Positions 34,991 to 43,336 of a stretch of DNA of 64,000 nt are shown here, in pieces. The notes below the pieces were generated by a model. The model did no database searches. It was not told the DNA's origin and saw nothing but the letters and a program-made list of their open reading frames with translations. Position 1 is the first letter of the stretch. Each line of letters starts with the position of its first letter. Both the position numbers and the translations under genes were made by a program. Location: NCBI GenBank assembly GCA_015061115.1, contig SUXE01000016.1:60927-124926 (forward strand), written 5' to 3'. This DNA is from Bacteroidales bacterium (lineage in GTDB: Bacteria > Bacteroidota > Bacteroidia > Bacteroidales > Paludibacteraceae).

Positions 34991-36022
34991 ATGAAAGAAT
35001 TAAGTCAATTGGTTCGACCAAACATCCTCAAGCTAAAGCCGTACTCATGCGCACGTGATGAGTTTAAGGGCGAAGCGTCTGTCTATTTGGATGCTAACGA
35101 AAATCCACGTAATGATCCCTACAACAGGTATCCAGATCCATTGCAGTGGGCAGTTAAGCATCGTGTGGCGGAGGTGAAGCATGTGGATGCGAAGAACATA
35201 TTGTTCGGAAATGGCAGCGATGAACCTATTGACTTGGTTTACCGTGCATTCTGCGAGCCAGGTGTTGATAATGTTGTGGCGATTGCTCCTACATATGGAA
35301 TGTATGAGGTATGTGCAGATGTCAACAATGTTGAGTATCGTGCTGTCCTTTTGAAGGAAGGTTTTCAGATAGATGTCGACGCGATGCTTGCCGCAGTAGA
35401 CGATCACACAAAAGTGATGTGGTTATGTTCGCCAAACAATCCAACTGGCAATTGCTTGAAGGATGGAGATATCGAGAAACTGTTGAAGGAGTTTGGTGGT
35501 ATCGTCGTCATTGACGAGGCTTACTGGGATTTCTGCGGCAGAGAATCGTATAGCCAGAAGTTGGCGAAGTATCCAAATATGATTGTGTTGCAGACATTCT
35601 CTAAGGCATGGGCAAGTGCGTCAGTGCGTTTGGGAATGGCATTCGCTTCTGAAGAGATTATTGGAATTTTGAACAAAATAAAATATCCATACAATATCAA
35701 TAAACTTACTCAGGATTATGCGTTGAAGATTCTTAAGAATCCAGACGTCATCAAAAATTGGGCAAAAGAGACTATTTCTCTTCGTTCTGATTTGGTTTAT
35801 GAGTTGAAGGGATTCAATTTTGTTGAGAAGATTTATCCTACGGATGCCAACTTCGTGTTGGTTAAGGTGACAGATGCCAACGGATTGTACGCTTATTTGA
35901 CGGAGTGTGGCATAATAGTTAGAAATCGTCATCGTGTGCAGTTGTGTGGCAATTGTGTTCGAATTACGATTGGTACAAAAGAAGAAAATGAAGAGTTAAT
36001 TAAAGCATTAAAGAAATATTGA
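34991..36022 (+). CDS. hisC: Histidinol-phosphate aminotransferase
   Basis: A 343-residue fold-type I PLP aminotransferase converting imidazole acetol phosphate to histidinol phosphate. [11 protein letters not shown], the PLP Lys in [17 protein letters not shown] and the C-terminal [14 protein letters not shown] are diagnostic. It ends one base before the DUF3127 gene. hisB, hisHAFI and hisIE are not present downstream, so the his pathway is split in this genome. Confidence 0.93.
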   Translation: MKELSQLVRPNILKLKPYSCARDEFKGEASVYLDANENPRNDPYNRYPDPLQWAVKHRVAEVKHVDAKNILFGNGSDEPIDLVYRAFCEPGVDNVVAIAPTYGMYEVCADVNNVEYRAVLLKEGFQIDVDAMLAAVDDHTKVMWLCSPNNPTGNCLKDGDIEKLLKEFGGIVVIDEAYWDFCGRESYSQKLAKYPNMIVLQTFSKAWASASVRLGMAFASEEIIGILNKIKYPYNINKLTQDYALKILKNPDVIKNWAKETISLRSDLVYELKGFNFVEKIYPTDANFVLVKVTDANGLYAYLTECGIIVRNRHRVQLCGNCVRITIGTKEENEELIKALKKY

Positions 36023-36023
36023 T

Positions 36024-36563
36024 ATGACATACGAATTTATTGGAAAGGTTCTAAACCTGAATGAAAGAAGCGGCCAGTCTGCAAGAGGCCCATGGAAGAT
36101 GTGGGAGTGCGTTGTGGAGCATGACACAACAGGACAGTTCCCTCGCCGTGTGCTTGTAAGTGTTTGGGATGAGAACGCATATAATACAATAGCAGCCGTT
36201 CAGCAGCAGGGTGGATTAGTCCACATTACATGTAGCATCGACGCAAGAGAATATAATGGCCGTTGGTTCAATGATATCCGTGCATTCCGTGCTGAACCAT
36301 ACAATGCGATGGCACAGCAGGGTTATGGACAGCCAATGGGAGGCTATCCTCAGCAACCAATGCAGCAGGGTTATGCTCAGCCACAGGGTGGTTACCAGCA
36401 GCCTGTACAGCAGCAAGGTTTTGCTCAGCCACAGGGCTTCCAGCAGCCACAGGGAGGATATCAGCAGCCAATGCAGCAGGGTGGTTTCACTGCTCCAGCA
36501 GCTCCTGCTACTCCTGATGCACAGTCTGCACCTAACGCAGACGGTGGTGACTTGCCTTTCTAA
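36024..36563 (+). CDS. DUF3127 protein with SSB-like architecture
   Basis: A 179-residue protein. Residues 1-~90 are the DUF3127 domain, an OB-fold type (EFIGKVLNLNERSGQSA, RRVLVSVWDENAYN, HITCSIDAREYNGRWFNDIR). The remainder is a Gln/Gly/Pro/Tyr-rich linker with many PQGGYQQP repeats. The last residues are GGDLPF, close to the DDDIPF tip by which SSB recruits repair proteins. The layout (OB fold, disordered linker, acidic-hydrophobic tip) is that of SSB. It probably binds single-stranded DNA; this is inference. It starts one base after hisC and two bases before nth. Confidence 0.75.
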   Translation: MTYEFIGKVLNLNERSGQSARGPWKMWECVVEHDTTGQFPRRVLVSVWDENAYNTIAAVQQQGGLVHITCSIDAREYNGRWFNDIRAFRAEPYNAMAQQGYGQPMGGYPQQPMQQGYAQPQGGYQQPVQQQGFAQPQGFQQPQGGYQQPMQQGGFTAPAAPATPDAQSAPNADGGDLPF

Positions 36564-36565
36564 GT

Positions 36566-37201
36566 ATGCTCTCTCGTAAGGACCGTTACTCAAATATCTT
36601 GGCTTGGTTCGCTGAAAACATGCACAATGCCAAGAGTGAATTGAATTTTCGTAATCCGTATGAATTGCTAGTGGCTGTGATGCTGTCGGCACAGTGTACG
36701 GACAAACGAGTGAATCAGGTGACACCTGCGTTGTTTGAGCGTTATCCGGATATATACTCATTGGCAAAGGGGACGGAGGATGAGATTCTTGAGTATATCA
36801 AGAGTGTTTCCTATCCAAACGCAAAGGCCTTGCATCTGTTGCAGATGGCACAGATTGTGGTGGATAAGTGTGACGGAGAAATCCCGTCGACATTGGAAGC
36901 TTTGACATCATTGCCAGGAGTAGGTAGAAAAACCGCCAATGTGATGCTTGCCGTGGCATTTGGTAAACCAGCTATGCCTGTGGATACTCATGTGTTCAGA
37001 TTGTCGCACAGATTAGGATTAGCAGATGAGGCCAAGAATCCGCTTCAGACGGAGATGATTCTGCGTCAGTATATACCAGAGTCTATTTTGAGTGACGCTC
37101 ATCATTGGCTTCTTCTTCATGGAAGATACATCTGCACAGCGTTGGCGCCAAAGTGTGATGAGTGCGGTATACGAGATTATTGTAAAGAATTTAAAGAATA
37201 A
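36566..37201 (+). CDS. nth: Endonuclease III
   Basis: A 211-residue DNA glycosylase/AP lyase that removes oxidised pyrimidines. The helix-hairpin-helix LPGVGRKTANVML holds the catalytic Lys. The catalytic Asp is in PVDTHVFR. The C-terminal four-cysteine iron-sulfur loop reads CTALAPKCDECGIRDYC, spaced C-x6-C-x2-C-x5-C as in E. coli. It lies between the DUF3127 gene and purC in one compact run. Confidence 0.95.
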   Translation: MLSRKDRYSNILAWFAENMHNAKSELNFRNPYELLVAVMLSAQCTDKRVNQVTPALFERYPDIYSLAKGTEDEILEYIKSVSYPNAKALHLLQMAQIVVDKCDGEIPSTLEALTSLPGVGRKTANVMLAVAFGKPAMPVDTHVFRLSHRLGLADEAKNPLQTEMILRQYIPESILSDAHHWLLLHGRYICTALAPKCDECGIRDYCKEFKE

Positions 37202-37204
37202 GAG

Positions 37205-38161
37205 ATGAATAAAGCATTGACAAAAACTGATTTCAATTTTGCAAATCAGAAGTCCGTTTATCACGGAAAGGTTAGAGATGTATACAGTATCGGTGATGAT
37301 GTGCTAGTAATGGTAGCAACAGACCGTATTTCTGCATTCGACGTGATTTTGCCAAAGGGTATTCCTTTCAAGGGACAGGTGTTGAACCAGATCGCAAAGA
37401 CATTCTTGGAGGCAACAAAGGATATCTGTCCTAACTGGTTGTTGGCAACTCCAGACCCAATGGTATCTGTTGGTGTACGTTGTGAAGGATTCCCAGTTGA
37501 GATGATCGTTCGTGGTTATTTGTGTGGTAGCGCATGGAGAGCCTACAAGAGCGGTGTCAGAGAAATCTGTGGCGTTAAGTTGCCCGAGGGAATGAAGGAA
37601 AACCAGAAGTTCCCAACTCCAATCATCACTCCAACAACAAAGGCAGAAATCGGTAAGCATGACGAGGATATCTCAAAAGAGGAGATTATCGCTCAGGGTC
37701 TTGTTTCTGCTGAGGATTACGCAGTTCTAGAGAAGTATACTTTGGCTTTGTTCCAGAGAGGTACAGAGATCGCAGCAAAGAGAGGTTTGATCCTAGTCGA
37801 TACTAAATATGAGTTTGGTAAGCACGATGGTAAAATCTATTTGATGGATGAGATCCACACTCCAGATTCATCACGTTATTTCTACGCTGATGGTTATGAG
37901 GAGAAGTTCAAGAATGGTGAGCCACAGAAGCAGCTTTCTAAGGAGTTCGTTCGTGAGTGGTTGATGGATAACGGTTTCCAGGGTAAGGCTGGTCAGCAGG
38001 TTCCTGAGATGACAGATGCAATTGTAGAGTCTATCTCAAACCGTTACATTGAGCTTTACGAGAATATCACAGGAGAGAAGTTCGTTAAGAAAGATGATTC
38101 AGATTCAATCAACGCAAGAATTGAATCAAATGTTAAGGAATGCCTTGCTAAATTAAAATAA
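37205..38161 (+). CDS. purC: SAICAR synthetase
   Basis: A 318-residue phosphoribosylaminoimidazole-succinocarboxamide synthase of purine synthesis, ATP-dependent, joining aspartate to [24 protein letters not shown] opens the enzyme, and [16 protein letters not shown] plus [10 protein letters not shown] and [11 protein letters not shown] are diagnostic. The length is that of the longer Bacteroidota type. Codons match highly expressed genes. It is the last gene of the run, ended by the terminator at 38182-38211. Confidence 0.95.
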   Translation: MNKALTKTDFNFANQKSVYHGKVRDVYSIGDDVLVMVATDRISAFDVILPKGIPFKGQVLNQIAKTFLEATKDICPNWLLATPDPMVSVGVRCEGFPVEMIVRGYLCGSAWRAYKSGVREICGVKLPEGMKENQKFPTPIITPTTKAEIGKHDEDISKEEIIAQGLVSAEDYAVLEKYTLALFQRGTEIAAKRGLILVDTKYEFGKHDGKIYLMDEIHTPDSSRYFYADGYEEKFKNGEPQKQLSKEFVREWLMDNGFQGKAGQQVPEMTDAIVESISNRYIELYENITGEKFVKKDDSDSINARIESNVKECLAKLK

Positions 38162-38181
38162 GGATTGTTCCTTCAATATAT

Positions 38182-38211
38182 AGGAGACGCGAGTAATCAC
38201 GTCTCCTTTTT
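38182..38211 (+). terminator. Terminator after purC
   Basis: AGGAGACG / CGTCTCCT 8-bp stem, 10-base loop, followed by TTTTTG. Confidence 0.75.
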
Positions 38212-38225
38212 GTTTGTATATGATT

Positions 38226-38256
38226 TGTAGAGACGCACGGACGTGCGTGTCAATGT
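38226..38256. repeat. Decayed copy of a TGTAGAGACG inverted-repeat element
   Basis: TGTAGAGACGCAC begins the element and ACGCAC / GTGCGT forms an inner stem, but the outer right arm has decayed. Its left end is identical to the element at 48970-48999. Confidence 0.45.
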
Positions 38257-38261
38257 CCGTA

Positions 38262-38297
38262 TAAAAAGAAAGAAGACGGAATTCCTCCCGTCTTCTT
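38262..38297 (-). terminator. Terminator of the minus-strand lipoprotein gene
   Basis: AAGAAGACGG / CCGTCTTCTT stem with U-rich sequence on the minus strand, 25 bases past the gene stop. Confidence 0.7.
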
Positions 38298-38321
38298 CTA
38301 TATTCTTAATTATAATTTGGA

Positions 38322-38735
38322 TTATCTGTAGTAGATATGGTTGATGTCAACCCAACAACGTCCACTTGCGTCATAGTCTCCGACAAATGCAAATCTCACC
38401 ATGACTTCGTGATCGTATACGTTGCGGTAACCAAGTTGAGAATCTAGGAATTGCTGGCTGTTCGTAATGTAGCATACCAAACCATAATAAGGATTTTCCC
38501 TTAATACTACAGCCCAACGATCTCCTTTCCACTCAAGTCTGCCATAGTAATAGTGGTTGTAGTCGAAGTCGTAGCGGTAACGGTGCTCTGGATCTGAATA
38601 GTAGTAGCCGTCGTAGTAGTAATAGTGAGTGGCGTAATCATCATATTCGTAGCCTCTGAAATGATCGTGGTCACTAGAGCATCCGCTTGTGATCATCGCC
38701 AATACAAAAATCAAAAATCCTAATGTTCTTTTCAT
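38322..38735 (-). CDS. Tyr/Asp-rich small lipoprotein
   Basis: A 137-residue lipoprotein with acylated C19 (ITSGC). The mature protein is rich in Tyr, Asp and His, with runs such as YYYYDGYYYSDP and FDYNHYYYGRLEW. No known domain is recognised. It is probably periplasmic or outer-membrane. It is transcribed alone from a minus-strand -7 box at 38771-38764, facing away from cysE. Confidence 0.7.
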   Translation of the reverse strand: MKRTLGFLIFVLAMITSGCSSDHDHFRGYEYDDYATHYYYYDGYYYSDPEHRYRYDFDYNHYYYGRLEWKGDRWAVVLRENPYYGLVCYITNSQQFLDSQLGYRNVYDHEVMVRFAFVGDYDASGRCWVDINHIYYR

Positions 38736-38763
38736 TATACTCTGTAATCTGTTTTCTTTTCCA

Positions 38764-38771
38764 CAAAAATA
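38764..38771 (-). promoter_or_regulatory. -7 box for the Tyr-rich lipoprotein
   Basis: Minus-strand TATTTTTG (38771 to 38764). The -33 partner (CTTG ending at 38794) is at a long spacing of 22. Confidence 0.5.
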
Positions 38772-38800
38772 CTACAAAAATTATGCCAATGAACAAGTTT

Positions 38801-38832
38801 TTTGCAGATTTCTGCATTATTTTCTATTTTTG
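38801..38832 (+). promoter_or_regulatory. Promoter of cysE
   Basis: TTTG at 38801-38804 and TATTTTTG at 38825-38832, spaced 20 bases. It rules out the in-frame start at 38802 and favours ATG 38856. Confidence 0.72.
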
Positions 38833-38855
38833 TATTGATTTTAATGAAATTCTAT

Positions 38856-39752
38856 ATGAACAAAGACAACGAAAGATTACATAGGGTTGTCGACATATTG
38901 TCAGACACAACGTCGGTGGAGAATATGGTTAATCCTACTCGTGAACAGAGTCTACCTTCGTTATCGTCGCTTAAGAAGATTGTGCAGCTCACAAAAAGCG
39001 TCGTTTTCCCTGGGTATTTCGATATGGAGCCTGTAGGGGATGGAATGCGCAAATTCAGTATAGGAGTCGCAATAGATAATTTATATGGTGAATTGAAGAC
39101 GCAGATCAGCTCTGGATTGGAGTTTGATCCGAATATTTCTGCATCTGAGGCACAAAAGAAAGCCCCAGGTCTTGCAATGGATTTCATTGAGCAGATCCCT
39201 GAGATCAGACGACTTCTTTATACTGATGTGAATGCGATGTTCGACAATGATCCAGCTGTGGTAAGCCATGGAGAAATTATTCTATGTTATCCTGTGCTTC
39301 AGGCTATGAGCAATTATCGTATCGCACATTGTTTGCTTAAAATGGGAGTTCCGATCATTCCTCGTATCATTTCAGAGATGGCTCATTCGCGTACTGGAAT
39401 CGATATACATCCAGGTGCTCAGATCGGAGAATATTTCAGTATAGACCATGGTACAGGTGTGGTTATTGGAGAGACTTGTATTATAGGTAATCATGTCAAT
39501 CTATATCAGGGAGTGACTCTTGGAGCTAAGAATTTCACTCTAGACGAGAACGGACATCCTATGAATCTGCCTCGTCACCCAATTATAGAAGATCATGTGA
39601 CTATTTATTCTAATGCATCCGTGCTTGGAAGAATCACGATCGGTCATGATTCCATCATTGGTGGTAACGTCTGGATAACACATGATGTGCCTCCTCATTC
39701 AAAAATCTCGCAGGGAAGACTAAATGATGCTCCTACTCAAAAAAATGTTTGA
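38856..39752 (+). CDS. cysE: Serine O-acetyltransferase
   Basis: A 298-residue enzyme giving O-acetylserine for cysteine synthesis. The N-terminal helices are followed by a left-handed beta-helix of hexapeptide repeats. The catalytic His lies in SIDHGTGVVIGET, and the hexapeptide core reads IIGNHVNLYQGVTLG, VTIYSNASVLG and DSIIGGNVWI. The end is a short tail. ATG 38844 is also in frame but would leave a leader of only ~5 bases, so 38856 is chosen. The sigma factor gene follows with its own promoter. Confidence 0.9.
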   Translation: MNKDNERLHRVVDILSDTTSVENMVNPTREQSLPSLSSLKKIVQLTKSVVFPGYFDMEPVGDGMRKFSIGVAIDNLYGELKTQISSGLEFDPNISASEAQKKAPGLAMDFIEQIPEIRRLLYTDVNAMFDNDPAVVSHGEIILCYPVLQAMSNYRIAHCLLKMGVPIIPRIISEMAHSRTGIDIHPGAQIGEYFSIDHGTGVVIGETCIIGNHVNLYQGVTLGAKNFTLDENGHPMNLPRHPIIEDHVTIYSNASVLGRITIGHDSIIGGNVWITHDVPPHSKISQGRLNDAPTQKNV

Positions 39753-39768
39753 TTTTTTTGCTTGAAAT

Positions 39769-39799
39769 TTTGCTTAGATTGGATTTATTGCTACTTTTG
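39769..39799 (+). promoter_or_regulatory. Promoter of the primary sigma factor
   Basis: TTTG at 39769-39772 and TACTTTTG at 39792-39799, spaced 19 bases: the same consensus the encoded sigma factor should read. Confidence 0.78.
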
Positions 39800-39836
39800 C
39801 ACCAATTTTTGTAAAATAGTCTAATAGTCTATATTT

Positions 39837-40697
39837 ATGAGGCAGTTAAAAATTACCAAGTCAATTACCAACAGAGAGAGTGCATCGCTTGACAAGTATT
39901 TGCAGGAGATCGGCCGTGAACCATTGGTTTCAGTGGAGGAAGAGGTAGATTTAGCGCAGAGAATCCGTCAGGGAGATGAGCGAGCTTTGGACAAGTTGGT
40001 TCGTGCGAATTTGCGATTTGTTGTGTCTGTGTCAAAGCAGTACCAGAATCAAGGCTTGAGTTTGCCAGATTTGATCAACGAAGGTAATTTGGGATTGATT
40101 AAGGCTGCTGAAAAGTTCGACGAAACTCGTGGATTCAAATTCATCTCTTATGCGGTGTGGTGGATCCGTCAGAGTATTTTGCAGGCTTTGGCAGAGCAGT
40201 CACGTATTGTGCGTTTGCCTTTGAATCAGGTTGGCTCATTGAACAAAATCAACAAGGCATTTTCAGCATTTGAGCAGAAGTATGAGAGAAAACCATCCGC
40301 AGAAGAGTTGGCTCGTGAGCTTGACATGCCGGAGGATAAGGTGGCTGATACTTTGAAAGTGTCTGGACGAAGCACTTCTATCGACGCTCCTTTCGCAGAG
40401 GGTGAGGATAACAGTTTGCTTGATGTCCTTCCAAACGCAGACTCTCCAGTCGCAGACCGCTCGTTGATCAACGAGTCTTTGTCTAAGGAGATCGACCGTG
40501 CATTGGATACGTTGACAGAACGTGAGAGCGAGATCATCAAGATGTTCTTCGGTATCGGTTGTCAGGAGATGACATTGGAAGAGATCGGTGAACAGTTCGG
40601 CTTGACTCGTGAGCGTGTCCGTCAGATCAAGGAGAAGGCGATTCGTCGTTTGCGTCAGAATTCAAGAAGCAAACTTTTGAAAGGTTACTTGGGTTAA
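39837..40697 (+). CDS. rpoD: Primary sigma factor of Bacteroidota type
   Basis: A 286-residue sigma-70 factor without region 1.1. Region 2 includes [18 protein letters not shown] and [11 protein letters not shown]; region 3 follows; region 4 is [21 protein letters not shown] with IRRLR. This short layout is the housekeeping sigma of Bacteroidota, which recognises the -33/-7 promoters seen through the window. It has its own consensus promoter and a strong terminator at 40719-40754. Confidence 0.95.
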   Translation: MRQLKITKSITNRESASLDKYLQEIGREPLVSVEEEVDLAQRIRQGDERALDKLVRANLRFVVSVSKQYQNQGLSLPDLINEGNLGLIKAAEKFDETRGFKFISYAVWWIRQSILQALAEQSRIVRLPLNQVGSLNKINKAFSAFEQKYERKPSAEELARELDMPEDKVADTLKVSGRSTSIDAPFAEGEDNSLLDVLPNADSPVADRSLINESLSKEIDRALDTLTERESEIIKMFFGIGCQEMTLEEIGEQFGLTRERVRQIKEKAIRRLRQNSRSKLLKGYLG

Positions 40698-40718
40698 TAA
40701 CTTCAAGTTGATGATATC

Positions 40719-40754
40719 AGCGGAATCTTGCTTTGGTAGGATTCCGCTTTTTTG
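40719..40754 (+). terminator. Terminator after the sigma factor gene
   Basis: AGCGGAATC / GATTCCGCT 9-bp stem, 12-base loop, then a T run. Confidence 0.85.
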
Positions 40755-40770
40755 TGTAGAGTTTATTTCT

Positions 40771-40778
40771 TACTTTTG
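40771..40778 (+). promoter_or_regulatory. -7 box for the FAD dehydrogenase operon
   Basis: TACTTTTG at 40771-40778, 21 bases before ATG 40800. The nearest TTTG (40751-40754) is at a short spacing of 16. Confidence 0.55.
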
Positions 40779-40799
40779 CATAATTAGATTTCAATTCAT

Positions 40800-42380
40800 A
40801 TGTTCTACGATAATATTCAATTGGTGGTATTGCCAAAGCAGGCAGCGAAGGAGGATTTGTTACGTGCGGAAGTGGCGAAGAAGATAGGTGTGCGTCCCGA
40901 CAGAGTTCGTCAGGTGCGTATTATCCGTAAGAGTATTGACGCCCGATCTAAAGTGCAGGTTAAGGTCAACCTTACTGTACAGGCTTTTACTGATAAGACT
41001 GTTGCAAAGCCGATTGAGTATCCTTTCAAATATGGCGACGTGAAGGATGGCGAGAAAATCGTCATCGTAGGTGCTGGTCCTGCCGGTCTGTTCGCTGCGT
41101 TACGTCTGATTGAATTGGGCTATTGTCCTGTTGTGTTGGAACGTGGAAAAGCGGTGTCCGACAGAAAGGTTGATGTGGCTCAATTATGTCGTAACAATGG
41201 GTTGAATGAGGAATCTAACTACTGTTTTGGAGAGGGTGGTGCCGGAACTTTCTCTGATGGAAAACTGTTCACTCGAAGCAAGAAGAAAGGTGACAGTGAG
41301 CGTATACTGCAGGTTTTCCATTATCATGGGGCTCAGGATTCTATTTTGTATGAGGCTCACCCACATATTGGCACAGATCGTTTGCCGGAGGTTATCAAGA
41401 AGATGCGAAAGACGATCCTTGATTGCGGCGGTGAAATACATTTTGAGACGAAGGTGTCTCATCTGATAATTGATAGTGATTCAATCAAAGGTGTTATAAC
41501 TTCCGACGGCACAGAATACAAGAGTAGGGCAGTGGTGCTTGCTACTGGACATTCTGCGAGGGATATCTACCAGATGCTTCACGACGAAGGTGTCGCGCTT
41601 GAAGCTAAGGGGTTTGCTATGGGAGTAAGAGTGGAGCATAAGCAGGCTTTGATTGATAAAATACAGTATCATGCGGCCGACAGAGGTTTATATTTGCCTG
41701 CTGCGGAATATTCGTTTGTCACTCAGGTTGACGGTAGAGGTGTCTACACATTCTGTATGTGTCCCGGAGGTTTCGTTGTCCCTGCGTCTACATATAAAGG
41801 AGAGACTGTTGTCAATGGAATGTCTTCGTCAGGACGAAACTCACCATACGCCAATTCAGCGGTAGTGGTGGAGATTCGTGTTGAGGATTTGCCTGAGTTG
41901 ATGCCAGACTATGAGCAGTATGGTGTGCTTGCTGGTTTGGAATTCCAGAAGAGATATGAGCAGATGGCGTATGCCAATTCGGGAGGCGGAAATAAAGCAC
42001 CTTGCCAAAGACTGTTTGATTTTGTGAGAGGCAGGATGAGTTTTGATCTTCCTGAAGTTTCATATCTTCCTGGAGTAACGTCGTCTCCTATGCATTTTTG
42101 GATGCCAGATTTCATATCAAAACGTTTGCGTGAAGGATTTGTGGAGTTTGATAAGAAACGTAAGGGTTTCTTGACTAACGACGCTGTGATCATTGGAGTA
42201 GAGAGCCGTACGTCATCACCAGTACGTATTCCACGTGATGCGGAGACAATGCAACATATCCAGATTAAGGGACTTTATCCAGCAGGAGAAGGTGCAGGAT
42301 ATGCAGGAGGAATCACCAGCTCGGCAGTGGATGGTGACAATGTTGCAGTGAAGATTTCAGAGTGGCTAAAGAGTTGTTGA
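40800..42380 (+). CDS. FAD-dependent dehydrogenase of unknown substrate
   Basis: A 526-residue flavoprotein of the uncharacterised COG2509 type. After an N-terminal ~75-residue domain (VLPKQAAKEDLLRAEVAKKI), the FAD-binding Rossmann motif is IVIVGAGPAGLFAALRL at 87-103. FGEGGAGTFSDGKLFTRSK is characteristic. A second FAD-contacting motif, ATGHSARDIYQML, follows, and the C-terminal GLYPAGEGAGYAGGITSSA closes the fold. The substrate is unknown. The radical SAM gene begins one base after the stop, so the two are transcribed and possibly translated together. Confidence 0.88.
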   Translation: MFYDNIQLVVLPKQAAKEDLLRAEVAKKIGVRPDRVRQVRIIRKSIDARSKVQVKVNLTVQAFTDKTVAKPIEYPFKYGDVKDGEKIVIVGAGPAGLFAALRLIELGYCPVVLERGKAVSDRKVDVAQLCRNNGLNEESNYCFGEGGAGTFSDGKLFTRSKKKGDSERILQVFHYHGAQDSILYEAHPHIGTDRLPEVIKKMRKTILDCGGEIHFETKVSHLIIDSDSIKGVITSDGTEYKSRAVVLATGHSARDIYQMLHDEGVALEAKGFAMGVRVEHKQALIDKIQYHAADRGLYLPAAEYSFVTQVDGRGVYTFCMCPGGFVVPASTYKGETVVNGMSSSGRNSPYANSAVVVEIRVEDLPELMPDYEQYGVLAGLEFQKRYEQMAYANSGGGNKAPCQRLFDFVRGRMSFDLPEVSYLPGVTSSPMHFWMPDFISKRLREGFVEFDKKRKGFLTNDAVIIGVESRTSSPVRIPRDAETMQHIQIKGLYPAGEGAGYAGGITSSAVDGDNVAVKISEWLKSC

Positions 42381-42381
42381 T

Positions 42382-42999
42382 ATGCAGGAGGCTCCATTCA
42401 TAGGTGTTGCCCGTCATAGATTGGTTGTCGACGGTGAAGGTGTGACAACACTTGCAGCATTCCACACATGTACGTTGAAATGCAAATACTGTCTTAATCC
42501 TCAGTCGTTGAGAGAGTATGATAAGGTGACGGTGTTTACTCCTGAATCGTTGTATGAAAAAGTCAAAGTGGATGAACTCTATTTCCTTGCTACAGGAGGA
42601 GGCATCTGTTTTGGAGGCGGCGAGCCAAGTTTGAGATATGAGTTCATACGTGAGTTTCGAGATATTTGTGGGCCAGATTGGAAACTGACCATAGAGACAG
42701 CTTTGAATGTTCCCAAAAAGAATATTGAAGCGCTTCTGCCTGTGATTGACTGCTGGATTGTGGATATCAAAGATATGAATCCTGAAATCTACAAGTCCTA
42801 CACAGGTAAGACGAATGATCAGGTGATGGAAAACCTGGAACTTTTGCGAGGAATACCAGACAAAGTCAAAATCCGTATCCCGTCGATTCCTGAATATAAT
42901 ACGAAAGAGGATCAGGATAGCAGCGTCGCCAAATTGAAAGAGATGGGCTTTTCTGATTTTGATATTTTTATTTATAGAACGGAGGTTAATAAGGGTTGA
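42382..42999 (+). CDS. Radical SAM protein, pyruvate formate-lyase-activase-like
   Basis: A 205-residue radical SAM enzyme. The 4Fe-4S cluster motif is CTLKCKYC (C30, C34, C37). GGGICFGGGEPSL is the SAM glycine motif. It is short: no auxiliary cluster domain is seen. Relatives are often annotated as glycyl-radical-enzyme activase-like. Its stop codon (TGA, 42997-42999) lies in the first copy of the 7-bp tandem repeat, so its last residues, VNKG, may have been set by the repeat. It pairs with the FAD dehydrogenase. Confidence 0.85.
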   Translation: MQEAPFIGVARHRLVVDGEGVTTLAAFHTCTLKCKYCLNPQSLREYDKVTVFTPESLYEKVKVDELYFLATGGGICFGGGEPSLRYEFIREFRDICGPDWKLTIETALNVPKKNIEALLPVIDCWIVDIKDMNPEIYKSYTGKTNDQVMENLELLRGIPDKVKIRIPSIPEYNTKEDQDSSVAKLKEMGFSDFDIFIYRTEVNKG

Positions 43000-43266
43000 T
43001 GGTTGACGGTTGATGGTTGATGGTTGATGGTTGACGGTTGATGGTTGATGGTTGATGGTTGATGGTTGATGGTTGATGGTTGATGGTTGATGGTTGACGG
43101 TTGATGGTTGATGGTTGACGGTTGATGGTTGATGGTTGACGGTTGACGGTTGATGGTTGATGGTTGACGGTTGATGGTTGATGGTTGACGGTTGATGGTT
43201 GATGGTTGACGGTTTATGGTTGACGGTTGACGGTTGACGGTTGACGGTTGACGGTTGACGGTTGAC
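42994..43266. repeat. 39-copy heptamer tandem repeat (GGTTGAY)
   Basis: 273 bases made of exactly 39 seven-base units, GGTTGAT or GGTTGAC, without a frame slip. One unit is GGTTTAT (43211-43217), and the last seven (43218-43266) are all GGTTGAC. It begins in the radical SAM stop codon and ends 70 bases before the Cys-rich gene. It is the only feature between those two genes. The unit is not a multiple of three, so copy number changes would shift frames. Confidence 0.95.
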
Positions 43267-43336
43267 GGTTGGGCGTGTCAGATATCGAAAAATAAATGGA
43301 CGTGTATTGGGTAATGATTAATATTTATAAATAATT

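Noticed and set aside
42994..43266. Heptamer array considered as a CRISPR array
   Set aside because: The units are contiguous, seven bases long, with no spacers.
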